From NCBI RefSeq assembly GCF_007994225.1, contig NZ_VLLL01000008.1, positions 283,695 through 347,694 of the forward strand: a stretch of 64,000 nt of DNA, read 5' to 3'. The DNA is from Stackebrandtia albiflava. GTDB taxonomy: Bacteria; Actinomycetota; Actinomycetes; Mycobacteriales; Micromonosporaceae. The notes beneath the pieces were generated by a model. That model did no database searches. It had not been told where the DNA came from and saw nothing but the letters and a program-made list of their open reading frames with translations. Each line of letters begins with the position of its first letter. Position 1 is the first letter of the stretch. A program made the translations under genes and the position numbers. This document shows, piece after piece, positions 8,292-16,782 of this stretch.

Positions 8292-8930
8292 CTAGTTCGG
8301 TGACGGTCGGTGCCGTCCTCCGGAGTAGTGGGCTATGGCCTCCAGAAGCGCGACGTCCGAAGGTGTCACCTTCGTCAGTTCGCAGATCCCGAACGCCTCG
8401 AGTCTGTCGTCCCACGCCCGGTGCTGGTCGGGCGATCCGAGCCCGTGGCGCGATGACAGCCGAAGGACCAGGAGCGGGCCGCTCCACGTCGACTCGACGG
8501 AGAACGCCTCGATCTGATCCCACGCGAACCTCGCCGTGATCGGCGGCGTGAACCTGGGCGCCGGGATGTGGACGGTGAGTCCGGCCTCGCTCAGTTCGAT
8601 GTGCCGGAACCGGTCCAGGGGACCCAGTTGCCACAGGAGGAAGGCGATGACGCCCCCGCTCATCAGCGCGGGAATCCAGCCGACGGGTTCTTCGAAGTCC
8701 GCGGCCAACAGGAAGAAGAACCCCAGCAGGCATCCCGCGAGGACGGCGCCGATTTGCTCCCGGGTGTGGGACTGGGCCGCCCTGAACGACGACGTGTCAC
8801 CGGTACCGACGGTGGCCGGGTCGGAGGGGGGCGCCGCCGGTGGACGGGTCGAACGGAACTGTCGATACGCGTAGTACGCGCCGACCGCACCGACGAGCAC
8901 CCCCAGCGCCTGAAAAACCGTGTCCCACAT
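8292..8930 (-). CDS. Hypothetical membrane protein
   Basis: I do not recognise this 212-residue protein. It has one membrane segment at the N-terminus (VFQALGVLVGAVGAYYAY), a basic, Pro-rich linker, two close membrane segments (IGAVLAGCLLGFFFLLAADF and SGGVIAFLLWQL), and then a soluble C-terminal half. That half runs from IELSEAGLTVHIPAPRF to the end and resembles the PH-like sheet of small bacterial membrane proteins (inference). The ATG at 8930 has only a weak ribosome site. The 60-base gap to fbiB suggests it may be transcribed separately from the F420 genes. Confidence 0.6.
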   Translation of the reverse strand: MWDTVFQALGVLVGAVGAYYAYRQFRSTRPPAAPPSDPATVGTGDTSSFRAAQSHTREQIGAVLAGCLLGFFFLLAADFEEPVGWIPALMSGGVIAFLLWQLGPLDRFRHIELSEAGLTVHIPAPRFTPPITARFAWDQIEAFSVESTWSGPLLVLRLSSRHGLGSPDQHRAWDDRLEAFGICELTKVTPSDVALLEAIAHYSGGRHRPSPN

Positions 8931-9004
8931 GGAATCCAGGATGAGGCATCGGCGCCGTCCACGGGAGTCCCGGCCCCGCGCCGCCGGGAAACCCGGCCGC
9001 GCCG

Positions 9005-10297
9005 TCACCGGCGCAGTAGGAACCGTCCCGGATCGCGGTCCGGTCGTGGGCGCGGCTCCGACGCCGGATGCCCCACCGCCACCGCGCCCATCGGATGCCA
9101 GTCGTCCGGCAGCCCCAACTCCCTCCTGACGACACCGGGGCAGAACATCGTCGAGGACACCCAGCAGGCCCCCAGTCCCTCGGCGGCCAGCGACACCAGA
9201 AGGTTCTGTACCCCCGCGCCCATCGCGACCTGGAACATGGTGCGTTCGGCGTCGCGGCGGCGGTCGTCCGGGTAGTCGTGCGCGGCGTCGGCCACCAGGA
9301 CCGGGACGAGCAGTTCGGTGGCCCGCCACAGCACGTCGCCGCGTGACAGGCGCCGCGAGATCGCGTCCTCGGTGAAGCCGTCGGCGGTCAGGTCCGCCCG
9401 CCACGCCTCCCGCATCGCCGTGAGCAGGCGTTCCCGCGCGTCCACGACGTGCACGAACCGCCACGGCTCCGAATGGTGCGGCGCGGGGGCCGTCACCGCC
9501 GCCGCGACCGCCCTCGACAACGCCGCCGGATCGACCGGCGCACCGGTGAACTCCCGGACGGTGCGTCGCAAGCCGACCGCCTCCCGCCGCCCCAGTTCCC
9601 GTGCCTCGGCGGTGCCCAGCGCGAACATGTCCTCCTCGACCGGTCGGACGAGCGCCACCGCCCCGGGGCCGTCCACGCCGTCGGCGAACGGCAGGCCCCG
9701 CAACACCGCCACGGGCGTTCCCGAGGTCTTGCCCTTCACCAGGTCGGCCGCCGCGGCCACCTCGTCGGCGATCGCCGTCACCGTCACCCCCAGCGGATTG
9801 CCGTGGGTGTCGGTGCCGCCCCGCAGATCGAGGACGGGCGACATGCCCGCGACCCCGATCGCGGCGTCGGTCTGCCCGACGCGCCATGCCCGGCCCAGCG
9901 TGTCGGTGACCACGACGGCGACGTCGACGCCCAACAGTGACCGCAGCGCACCGCGCAGCCGACGCGCAGAGTCGTCGGGGTTCTTGGGAAGCAACACCAC
10001 CCGTCCCGGCTCCACGTTGGACGCGTCCACGCCCGCGGCGGCCGCCACCAGGCCGTGCGCGTTGCGGACGATGCGGGTGGGGCCCCGGCGGGCCACCACG
10101 GTCTCGGTCTCGGCGTCGATGGCGGCCTCACGGTCGCCGTCGAAGTACCGGCCCTCGGCCTTGCTGACGATCTTGCTGGTCACGGCCACGACGTCACCGT
10201 CGGCCAGCCAGGGCGCGGCCTCGGCGAGGATCGCGGCGAGGTCGTCACCGGGCAGCACCTCGCCGATCCCGGTGACCGGTATCAACTGGACGGTCAC
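9005..10297 (-). CDS. fbiB: Coenzyme F420:L-glutamate ligase fused to FMN reductase domain
   Basis: A 430-residue two-domain FbiB. Residues 1 to about 245 are the CofE-type ligase ([36 protein letters not shown]-like [12 protein letters not shown]), which adds glutamates to F420-0. Residues from about 250 are a nitroreductase-like domain ([25 protein letters not shown]) that reduces dehydro-F420-0 with FMNH2. The GTG start overlaps the stop of fbiA by four bases, so the two are translationally coupled. The fusion is the normal actinobacterial form. The archaeal enzyme has only the first domain. Confidence 0.93.
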   Translation of the reverse strand: MTVQLIPVTGIGEVLPGDDLAAILAEAAPWLADGDVVAVTSKIVSKAEGRYFDGDREAAIDAETETVVARRGPTRIVRNAHGLVAAAAGVDASNVEPGRVVLLPKNPDDSARRLRGALRSLLGVDVAVVVTDTLGRAWRVGQTDAAIGVAGMSPVLDLRGGTDTHGNPLGVTVTAIADEVAAAADLVKGKTSGTPVAVLRGLPFADGVDGPGAVALVRPVEEDMFALGTAEARELGRREAVGLRRTVREFTGAPVDPAALSRAVAAAVTAPAPHHSEPWRFVHVVDARERLLTAMREAWRADLTADGFTEDAISRRLSRGDVLWRATELLVPVLVADAAHDYPDDRRRDAERTMFQVAMGAGVQNLLVSLAAEGLGACWVSSTMFCPGVVRRELGLPDDWHPMGAVAVGHPASEPRPRPDRDPGRFLLRR

Positions 10298-11241
10298 GCC
10301 GTGATCCCCACCAGGTCGAGGCCGCGCCGCACCATGGCCTCGGTCGCCTCGGGAGACGACATCCACAGTGGTCCCGCCGACACCGCGACCCCGTCCACGG
10401 TGGTCTGGGCGTCCTCGTCGTCGACCAGCCAGCCGTCCAGCACCCCGTCGTCCCGGCGGGAGCCGTACATGCGGCCGACGCCCTGCGCCGTCACGGGCAC
10501 GTCGAGCGCGGCGAGGCACTTGTCCGCCATCCCGCGCACCGGCGCCCCGCCGATGATCGGCGACACCCCCACGACGGGGGCGGCGGTGGCGCGGACGGCC
10601 TCCCGCACCCCTGGAACCGCCAGGATCGGCGCGATGCTCACGACCGGGTTGCTGGGCGCCAGCAGGACGACGTCCGCGGCGGCGACCGCCTCGGTGACAC
10701 CGGGCGCCGGGCGCGCCTGGGCCGCACCGGTGAACACGAACCGCCGGGCCGGCAGCTCGCCCCGGTGCCTCACCCACCACTCCTGGAAGTGGATCGCTTG
10801 CGGGCCGGAGTCTCCGTCCACGACGACGTGGGTCTCCACCCGGTCGTCCGACATGGGCAGCAGCCGCACGCCCGGCTTCCAGCGGGCGCACAGCGCCTCG
10901 GTCACGGCCGACAACGGGTACCCGGCGTCCGTCATGCGGGTGCGCATCAGGTGGGTGGCGATGTCCTTGTCGCCGAGCGAGAACCACCGCCCCTCGGCGT
11001 CGTACGCGGCCAGCTCGTCGCGGACCGTCCAGGTCTCCCCGGCACGTCCCCAGCCCCGTTCCGGGTCGGCGCCGCCGCCGAGCGTGTACATGACGCTGTC
11101 GAGGTCGGGGCAGATCCGCAGCCCGTGCAGTGTCAGATCGTCACCGGTGTTGACGATCGCGGTAACCTCAGCGGGCAGCCGCCGTACCCCTTCCAGGAAA
11201 CGCGCGCCACCGATGCCCCCGACGAGTACGACGATTCGCAT
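10294..11241 (-). CDS. fbiA: F420 precursor transferase (CofD family)
   Basis: A 315-residue CofD-family enzyme that joins the activated enolpyruvyl/lactyl guanosine diphosphate to the deazaflavin Fo, giving (dehydro-)F420-0. It starts [19 protein letters not shown], the nucleotide-binding loop of the family, and also has [20 protein letters not shown] and [14 protein letters not shown], both highly conserved. The ATG at 11241 is chosen because the family always begins at this strand; the longer frame upstream is outside the family. It is the first gene of the fbiA-fbiB pair. The gene on the other strand starts only 48 bases away, so both promoters share a very short region. Confidence 0.93.
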   Translation of the reverse strand: MRIVVLVGGIGGARFLEGVRRLPAEVTAIVNTGDDLTLHGLRICPDLDSVMYTLGGGADPERGWGRAGETWTVRDELAAYDAEGRWFSLGDKDIATHLMRTRMTDAGYPLSAVTEALCARWKPGVRLLPMSDDRVETHVVVDGDSGPQAIHFQEWWVRHRGELPARRFVFTGAAQARPAPGVTEAVAAADVVLLAPSNPVVSIAPILAVPGVREAVRATAAPVVGVSPIIGGAPVRGMADKCLAALDVPVTAQGVGRMYGSRRDDGVLDGWLVDDEDAQTTVDGVAVSAGPLWMSSPEATEAMVRRGLDLVGITA

Positions 11242-11289
11242 CCGCTCATCCTCGCCTACCCGTCCGCGTCGCCGACAGAAAGGTGCCAG

Positions 11290-11814
11290 GTGTTCGCCAC
11301 GCCACACGAGACCGACCGGTTCCGCCGTCCCGCCGCGGTGATACTCCTGGCGGCGGCAGGGGTCTTCACGCTCGTCGCCCTGTCGCAGCTGTTCTTCGGG
11401 ACGGGCGTCGATCCACGGGACTCACTCGGTTCCCGGGCGGCCGGATTCGGGTTCACCGACCGCGCCCACGCCACCCTGTTCGGTGTGATCCCGCTGGCGC
11501 TGCCGCTGCTGGCCGGCCTGTTGTGGCCACGGCAGGCGATCCGGCTCGTCGCGGCGGTCCAGTACCTCGTGATGCTGGCGACGGGCGCCCTCATCGCGGT
11601 GACGGCCTTCGGTTTCGGTCTCGACGCGGGCGGGCAGCAGCGGAGCATGGGCGCGGGCGTGTTCATCGACGACCGGTTCGCCGTGGAACAGCTCGTGCTT
11701 GACGTGACCGTGCTGGTGCTCGCCGGTCTCGCCATGGCGGTAATGGTCCGGGCTTATCGGCGTGACAGGGCGGCTGCGCAACGGTTACGCTCGTGCACTA
11801 CTGTCCGTCATTGA
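11290..11814 (+). CDS. Small four-helix membrane protein
   Basis: A 174-residue integral membrane protein of unknown function. It has four predicted membrane helices: AVILLAAAGVFTLVALSQLF, ATLFGVIPLALPLLAGLLW, LVAAVQYLVMLATGALIAV and VLDVTVLVLAGLAMAVMV. An extracellular or cytoplasmic loop (DDRFAVEQ) lies between the last two. The GTG at 11290 is preceded by AAAGG (11279-11283). An in-frame extension upstream lies inside fbiA antisense sequence and is not credible. It is divergent from fbiA and upstream of whiB; no functional link is evident. Confidence 0.65.
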   Translation: MFATPHETDRFRRPAAVILLAAAGVFTLVALSQLFFGTGVDPRDSLGSRAAGFGFTDRAHATLFGVIPLALPLLAGLLWPRQAIRLVAAVQYLVMLATGALIAVTAFGFGLDAGGQQRSMGAGVFIDDRFAVEQLVLDVTVLVLAGLAMAVMVRAYRRDRAAAQRLRSCTTVRH

Positions 11815-11845
11815 CCGGTGTCCCATCGGTGCGGGCAGCGGGGCG

Positions 11846-11930
11846 GAAAAAAATAGTTGTGCCCAATACCAGGTTTGGCATGACAAAACGGGTATTACAC
11901 GCTTGTAATTTACCTGTGAGGTTATCGGCG
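11846..11930 (+). promoter_or_regulatory. AT-rich control region of whiB with a dyad
   Basis: This is the least GC-rich stretch for several kilobases and lies upstream of whiB. It holds the perfect inverted repeat ATTACA-CGCT-TGTAAT (11894-11909). In Streptomyces the whiB promoter is a target of BldD, whose box is a TnAC/GTnA inverted repeat. The dyad here resembles that, but has a six-base instead of five-base centre (TTAC-N6-GTAA), so BldD is only a suggestion. Confidence 0.45.
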
Positions 11931-12062
11931 GCGACATGGGTCGTCACCGCCACTTCACCGAACGGTCCGGCAGCGCGGTCGGCGGAAGACCGCGCCGGGC
12001 CACGTCAGTGGGGGCTTCGCGCCGGTCGCGAGACCGGTGCGTCAATGAGGAGGCGGACGTAC

Positions 12063-12431
12063 ATGGACGGCCAAGATTTCCTGGCCGATCTTTTGGGACA
12101 CGTCCCCGAGTGGCAGGAGCGCGCACTGTGCGCGCAGACTGACCCGGAGGCGTTCTTCCCGGAAAAAGGGGGGTCGACAAGGGAGGCCAAACGGATCTGC
12201 ACGAGGTGCGAGGTCAAGGCCCAGTGCCTTGAGTTCGCGCTCGCGCACGACGAGCGGTTCGGAATCTGGGGTGGATTGTCCGAACGCGAACGCCGGAAGG
12301 TGAAACGCGAGGCGAGGGAGGCGGCGCGGCTGGCGGCGGAGGCCGTCGTGATCCCGATGCCCGCGCGGATCGACGCGACGGAGAGTCTGGAACCGGCGCG
12401 GGACGGCGAGGCCGTCCCGGCGGCGGCCTGA
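12063..12431 (+). CDS. whiB: WhiB-family iron-sulfur regulator (WhiB/WhmD orthologue)
   Basis: A 122-residue Wbl protein. The four cluster-binding cysteines are Cys23, Cys46, Cys49 and Cys55, followed by the GIWGG turn (67-71) and a basic tail (ERERRKVKRE) that contacts DNA. WQERALCAQTDPEAFFPEKG is the signature of the WhiB/WhiB2 (WhmD) subgroup, which controls septation and sporulation in partnership with WhiA. GAGGAGG at 12047-12053 supports the ATG at 12063; an in-frame ATG at 12045 would lie on that site. In mycobacteria whiB2 is also next to fbiA, which backs the orthology. Confidence 0.93.
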   Translation: MDGQDFLADLLGHVPEWQERALCAQTDPEAFFPEKGGSTREAKRICTRCEVKAQCLEFALAHDERFGIWGGLSERERRKVKREAREAARLAAEAVVIPMPARIDATESLEPARDGEAVPAAA

Positions 12432-12483
12432 TCCGGGGCCACGCCCGCAGTGGCCGCACCACCGACCCCGTCCGGAATGCGGG

Positions 12484-12501
12484 CGGCCCGGTCACGGGCC
12501 G
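12484..12501. terminator. Hairpin between convergent whiB and peptidase-like gene
   Basis: CGGCCCG and CGGGCCG pair perfectly around the loop GTCA. The hairpin is 52 bases after the whiB stop and 16 bases from the end of the opposite gene. A bidirectional terminator is the likely role. Confidence 0.45.
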
Positions 12502-12517
12502 ACGGGGCGGAACGCCG

Positions 12518-12961
12518 TCAGTCGGCGTCCGGGTCGATCTCTCCGGGATCGACTCCGAGCAGATTGGCGACCTGTTCGACGATCACGCTGCGCACCAGCG
12601 ACGCCAGTTCCTCGGCGCCGTGGGCCCGCAGTTCGAGAGGACGCCGGTACACCACGATGCGTGGCTGTGGCCCGCCCGTGCCCGGCTGGGCCGGCAGCAG
12701 CCGCGCCAACGGGACCTGACGGTCCTCCAACACGTCGGTGTCGTAGGCGTTGACCTCGCCGGGAACGTCCTCGACGGCGAACTCGACGCCACGCAGCCGG
12801 GAACCGGGGAACCGGTCGCCGTCGTCGACGAAACGTTCGATGGCCTCGACGCTCTCGAGCACCATCTCGTCGAAGCTCTGCGCCCTGGTGCGCGACATGG
12901 GTACGGTGACCGGCACCAGCCGGCCTCGCAAGCCGCGTCCGCGGCGATCCCTATGACGCAC
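12518..12961 (-). CDS. Zincin-like metallopeptidase-family protein with degenerate active site
   Basis: A 147-residue member of the small metallopeptidase family that sits beside whiB2 in many actinobacteria. The N-terminal RDRRGRGLRGRLVPV and the following RAQSFDEMVLESVEAIE are conserved in the family, so the ATG at 12961 is preferred over the one at 12898. The helix that normally carries HExxH reads SVIVEQVANLLGVDP here: the first zinc histidine is Val, the glutamate is kept, and the second histidine is Ala. It is therefore unlikely to be an active zinc peptidase and more likely a structural or regulatory relative. Confidence 0.75.
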   Translation of the reverse strand: MRHRDRRGRGLRGRLVPVTVPMSRTRAQSFDEMVLESVEAIERFVDDGDRFPGSRLRGVEFAVEDVPGEVNAYDTDVLEDRQVPLARLLPAQPGTGGPQPRIVVYRRPLELRAHGAEELASLVRSVIVEQVANLLGVDPGEIDPDAD

Positions 12962-13148
12962 GCGGACTAGCGTAGGGGAGCGGCCGACACAGCTGACGCA
13001 TACCGGTCGCTTGGAGTGTCATGACACCACTGGAGGTGGTCGATATGGTCGAACCGACCGGCTCGCAACCCCTCCCGCCGCGCCGGTACCGGCGTGTCGG
13101 GGACATAACCGCTACCGGCCGCGCGCCGCGAACGATAGCGTTCCGCCC

Positions 13149-13556
13149 GTGAGATCGCATCGACGTTGTTCGCGCAACGGCTGCCGGCAGGGTGCGGTGG
13201 CCACGTTGACGTATGTCTACATCGATTCCACCGCCGTGGTCGGACCGTTGTCGACCACTCAGGAGCCGCACACGTACGACCTGTGCGAGGAGCACGCTCG
13301 CAAGCTGACCGCCCCGCGCGGATGGCAACTGGTCCGGCACGTGGAGGACTACGCCACCCCGATGCCGTCGGGCGACGACCTGCTGGCGTTGGCCGACGCG
13401 GTCCGTGAGGCGGCCCGTGCGAAACCGGAGCCCGCGGTGGAGCCCCCGCCGATGACGCCGCGCCGCCCCACCGGTCCCAGTGACCGTTCCTCACCCGGCA
13501 GGCCGCATCTGCGGGTGGTCAGCGATCACACCAAGACGTTCCCCGAACCGGGCTGA
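13149..13556 (+). CDS. DUF3499-family protein
   Basis: A 135-residue actinobacterial protein of unknown function. The N-terminus has RRCSRNGC, then VATLTYVYIDSTAVVGPL and YDLCEEHARKLTAPRGW. The two cysteine pairs (CxxxxC and LCxxH) suggest a small zinc ribbon. The C-terminal 50 residues are Pro-rich and probably disordered. I chose the GTG at 13149 because the family begins one or two residues before the first basic-cysteine motif. It lies between the peptidase-like gene and manB, the same place as in mycobacteria. Confidence 0.85.
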   Translation: MRSHRRCSRNGCRQGAVATLTYVYIDSTAVVGPLSTTQEPHTYDLCEEHARKLTAPRGWQLVRHVEDYATPMPSGDDLLALADAVREAARAKPEPAVEPPPMTPRRPTGPSDRSSPGRPHLRVVSDHTKTFPEPG

Positions 13557-13592
13557 CCCGGCCGCGATGCGGCGCGCGGCTCGGCCGGGCGC

Positions 13593-13620
13593 GTGACCGG
13601 CACGGTTCTTTCGGTAGGCT
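13593..13620 (+). promoter_or_regulatory. Candidate promoter of manB operon
   Basis: GTGACC (13593-13598) and TAGGCT (13615-13620) are separated by 16 bp and lie 40 bases before the manB GTG. This fits a primary-sigma-factor promoter for the manB, Trm112-like and SIS genes, which run with gaps of 14 bases or less. Confidence 0.45.
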
Positions 13621-13660
13621 CTGCGGCGGCGACGTCACAGATTCGAAAGGGGCGCTACCG

Positions 13661-15025
13661 GTGCCGGAACTGAACGAGATCGTCAAGGCGTACGACATCA
13701 GGGGGCTGGTGCCGGGGCAGTGGGACGAGACGGTCGCGGCCGCACTCGGGGCGGCGTTCGTGTCGGTGACCGGGCAGGACCGGATCGTGGTCGCCCGTGA
13801 CATGCGCGAGAGCGGCGTCGGGCTCGCCCGCGCGTTCGCCGAGGCGGCCGCCGCCGCGGGCGCCGAGGTCGTGGACGCCGGGCTGTGCTCCACCGACGAG
13901 ATGTACTTCGTCTCGGGCCGGTACGACATGGCGGGCGCCATGTTCACCGCCAGCCACAACCCGGCCGCGTACAACGGCATCAAGCTCTGCCTGCCCGGTG
14001 CCCGCCCGATCAGTCTCGACAGTGGGCTGGCGGCGATCCGGGACACCGCCCGGGACATCCTGAACGGGGTCCCGGCGCCGGAGGCGGAGAAGCCCAGCGA
14101 GGTCACCGCCCGCGACTTCCTCACCGAGTACGCCGATTACCTGCACGGCCTGGTGGACGTCACCACGGCCCGGCCGTTGAAGGTCGTCGTGGACGCGGGC
14201 AACGGCATGGCAGGGCACACGGTGCCGGCGGTGCTGGGCCGTGACACCCCCTTCGAGATCGTGCCGATGTACTTCGAGCTCGACGGCGAGTTCCCCAACC
14301 ACGAGGCCAACCCGCTCGAACCGGCGAACCTGGTGGACCTGCAGGCCAGGGTGCGCGAGACCGGCGCCGACATCGGACTCGCCTTCGACGGCGACGCCGA
14401 CCGGTGCTTCGTCGTCGACGAACGCGGCGAACCGGTGTCCCCGAGCGCGGTCACGGCACTGGTCGCGGAGGCGCAACTGGCCGCGCACCCGGGCGCCGTG
14501 ATCATCTACAACCTGATCACGTCCAAGAGCGTGCCCGAGATCGTCACCGAACACGGTGGGACCGCGATCCGCACCCGCGTCGGCCACTCGTTCATCAAGG
14601 CCCGCATGGCCGAACACGACGCGGTGTTCGGCGGTGAGCACTCCGCCCACTACTACTTCAAGGACTTCTGGTTCGCCGACACCGGGATGCTCGCCGCGAT
14701 GTACGTGCTGGCGGCGCTCGGACGCACCGACCTGCCGCTGTCGGAGCTGGTCGCCGGGTACGGGCGTTACGTGGCCTCCGGCGAGATCAACTCGACCGTG
14801 GACGACCAGGGCGGCACGATCGCCGAGATCGCCGCCCACTACGCGACCGTCGCCGGTGCCGAACTGGACCAGCTCGACGGCCTCACCGTGTCCATGCCGG
14901 ACGGTGACTGGTTCAACCTGCGGCCGTCCAACACCGAGCCGTTGTTGCGGCTCAACGTGGAAGCCGCCACCTCCGAGCGCATGGCACAGCTGCGCGACGA
15001 GGTTCTCGACCGTATCCGTCGTTAG
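13661..15025 (+). CDS. manB: Phosphomannomutase / phosphoglucomutase
   Basis: A 454-residue alpha-D-phosphohexomutase that interconverts mannose-6-phosphate and mannose-1-phosphate. TASHNP (96-101) holds the phosphoserine Ser98, and DGDADR (243-248) holds the three Mg-binding aspartates. GGEHSAHYYFKDF is the sugar-binding loop that favours mannose, and RPSNTEPLLRL binds the phosphate. All four domains are present at normal length. It begins with GTG after a GAAAGG-type ribosome site. Its product feeds manC, and manA supplies its substrate. The Trm112-like gene follows after 14 bases. Confidence 0.94.
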   Translation: MPELNEIVKAYDIRGLVPGQWDETVAAALGAAFVSVTGQDRIVVARDMRESGVGLARAFAEAAAAAGAEVVDAGLCSTDEMYFVSGRYDMAGAMFTASHNPAAYNGIKLCLPGARPISLDSGLAAIRDTARDILNGVPAPEAEKPSEVTARDFLTEYADYLHGLVDVTTARPLKVVVDAGNGMAGHTVPAVLGRDTPFEIVPMYFELDGEFPNHEANPLEPANLVDLQARVRETGADIGLAFDGDADRCFVVDERGEPVSPSAVTALVAEAQLAAHPGAVIIYNLITSKSVPEIVTEHGGTAIRTRVGHSFIKARMAEHDAVFGGEHSAHYYFKDFWFADTGMLAAMYVLAALGRTDLPLSELVAGYGRYVASGEINSTVDDQGGTIAEIAAHYATVAGAELDQLDGLTVSMPDGDWFNLRPSNTEPLLRLNVEAATSERMAQLRDEVLDRIRR

Positions 15026-15039
15026 GAGAGGCAAACCCG

Positions 15040-15234
15040 ATGCCACTGGACGCCACACTGCTGGAAGTTCTGGCGTGTCCCGACACTCACCACGCGCCGC
15101 TGGACTACGACGCCGGCGCGCAGACCCTGACCTGTACCGAGTGCCGCCGGGTCTTCCGCATCGACGACGGGATCCCGGTCCTGCTGCTGGACGAGGCGAC
15201 CCGGTCCGGTGACGTGGGCGAGGCCGGCGCATGA
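15040..15234 (+). CDS. Trm112-like small zinc-ribbon protein
   Basis: A 64-residue protein of the Trm112/DUF343 family. LLEVLACPDTHHAPLDY and LTCTECRRVFRIDDGIPVLL match the family. Members usually hold zinc with two cysteine pairs, CPxC and CxxC. Here the first pair has only one cysteine (CPDTH), perhaps with a histidine as substitute ligand, while the second (CTEC) is intact. Trm112 proteins stabilise methyltransferases, but no such partner is adjacent. It overlaps the SIS gene by four bases (ATGA), so the two are coupled. In mycobacteria the gene between manB and manA is likewise an isomerase-like gene. Confidence 0.8.
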   Translation: MPLDATLLEVLACPDTHHAPLDYDAGAQTLTCTECRRVFRIDDGIPVLLLDEATRSGDVGEAGA

Positions 15235-16430
15235 CCGTTCCCTCCGACCGTTCGGCCGCCGCGGGCGACCGGCACGCCGACCCCGCCCGGATCGACTCGG
15301 CGGAGGCGCTGGCGGCCGGCGACCCGAGCGGCGCGCTGCGCGCCGTCGCCGCCGCGGGTCCGCAACTGCGGGAGGCCGCCGCGCTCGCCGCCGAGGCGGA
15401 CCTGGCGTCACTGGCGGACGGGGGACGTCCCCGGGCCGTCGTGGTCGCCGGGGTGGGCACCGCCGCCCGCACCGGCGACATCCTCGCCACCGTCGCGGGA
15501 CCGCACTGCCCGGTCCCCGTGTTGGCGCACCGCAGCGCGGGCGTCCCGGGCTGGGTGGGCGCCGCCGACGTCGTCATCGCCGTCTCGGCGTCCGGCCGCA
15601 GCCCGGAGGCGTTGGCCGCCGCCGAGGCCGGTGGCCGGCGCGGCGCCCGGGTCGTCGCCATCGGGCCGCCCGACTCACCGTTGGAGTCGGTGGCGGCGCG
15701 CGCCCGCGCCCCGTACATCGCGGTTCCCCGCCGCGCCCCCGCCCGGATGAGCCTGTGGGCGTTGACGGTCCCGGTGCTGCTGGCGGGGCGTGCCTGCGGG
15801 ATGGTGCGCATCGCCGAGGCCGACATCGCCGAGACCGCGACCCGCCTGGACGTCGACGCCGAACGCTGCAAGCCCGGCAACGACTCGTTCGTGAACCCGG
15901 CGAAGTCGATGGCGCTGGACCTGGCGTGCGCGATCCCCGTCGTGTGGGGTGGGACGCCGCTGGCCGGGATCGCCGCCCGCCGGTTCGGGGACATGCTGGC
16001 CGCCAACGCCCGCTACCCGGTGCTGGCCGGGGAACTGGGTGAGGTAGGTCGTGGCCGGGTCGGTCTGCTCGACGGCGTCTTCGGTTCGCTGGCCGAGGGC
16101 GAACGGGACATCTTCGCCGACCCCGACGACGACTCCGAGGGCACCCGGCTGCGGATCGTGCTGTTGCGCGACGACGGCCTCGACGGCGACGACACCGCGC
16201 CGCCACCCGACACCCGACGCGCCGACGCGGTCGCCGAACTGGCCGAGCGACGCGGCATCCGGCTGGACATCCTGTCGGCCGAGGGCGGTTGCGCGCTCGA
16301 AAGACTGGCGTCGCTGATCGCCGTCCCCGACTTCGCGTCGGTGTACCTGGCGATGGCGCACGGCCTCGACCCGATGTCGGTACCGGCGGTCGGTGAGATG
16401 AAGGAGTACCTGGCGCGCACCTCCACCTAA
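15231..16430 (+). CDS. SIS-domain protein, phosphoglucose/phosphomannose isomerase-like
   Basis: A 399-residue protein with a sugar-isomerase (SIS) fold. VVVAGVGTAARTGDILATVA and VVIAVSASGRSPEALAAA are the two phosphate-binding strands of the first SIS domain. The C-terminal half resembles bifunctional phosphoglucose/phosphomannose isomerases (YLAMAHGLDPMSVPAV is the usual ending). It may interconvert fructose-6-phosphate and mannose-6-phosphate, or be the uncharacterised partner found between manB and manA in many actinobacteria. A classical manA is also present at 18792, so this gene need not supply that activity. Its stop codon lies at the edge of a MITE that begins at 16430. Confidence 0.8.
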   Translation: MTVPSDRSAAAGDRHADPARIDSAEALAAGDPSGALRAVAAAGPQLREAAALAAEADLASLADGGRPRAVVVAGVGTAARTGDILATVAGPHCPVPVLAHRSAGVPGWVGAADVVIAVSASGRSPEALAAAEAGGRRGARVVAIGPPDSPLESVAARARAPYIAVPRRAPARMSLWALTVPVLLAGRACGMVRIAEADIAETATRLDVDAERCKPGNDSFVNPAKSMALDLACAIPVVWGGTPLAGIAARRFGDMLAANARYPVLAGELGEVGRGRVGLLDGVFGSLAEGERDIFADPDDDSEGTRLRIVLLRDDGLDGDDTAPPPDTRRADAVAELAERRGIRLDILSAEGGCALERLASLIAVPDFASVYLAMAHGLDPMSVPAVGEMKEYLARTST

Positions 16431-16611
16431 GAGGCTGTCGTCGAACCTGCTGTTCTACTGCGCGACGACCGGTCGGCGCCTCGCGGCGTTGTCGAAGGGT
16501 CCTGCGTACAACACCGGTACGCACGGACCTTCTAAGGCATTGCGCCCTCCGCCTTGCGATCCACTCGACCGGACCGCCGCTCGTCACGAACGAGGTTCAA
16601 AGACAGCCTCT
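16430..16611. mobile_element. MITE-like element, copy 1
   Basis: A 182-bp element with perfect 10-bp terminal inverted repeats AGAGGCTGTC and GACAGCCTCT. The second copy is at 21993-22159. The interior is strongly conserved between them, for example the 20 bases beginning CTGCTGTTCTACTGCGCGAC. This copy carries about 15 extra bases near 16533. There is no transposase gene, so the element would need one supplied in trans. The ends resemble those of IS5/IS4-like elements. The left end touches the TAA stop of the SIS gene, so the insertion may have trimmed or replaced the original gene end. Confidence 0.85.
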
Positions 16612-16782
16612 GACGCCCCGGCCCGCCGCCGATCCGCCGCTCCCCTGTGGCGGGCGGGGCGGGTGTAGGCTCACTCACCGCCGTGACCGGAAACGGTCGG
16701 GCGCGTGACCGTCCGTCGCGCGTGCGGTCGCGGCGCCGACGGACCCGGACGCCCGGGCCGAGCCGAGTGGGAGAACACGTAC

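Noticed and set aside
11793-12062. In-frame extension of whiB upstream to 11793
   Set aside because: The residues have no resemblance to Wbl proteins, and a strong ribosome site precedes the ATG at 12063; the region contains the promoter.
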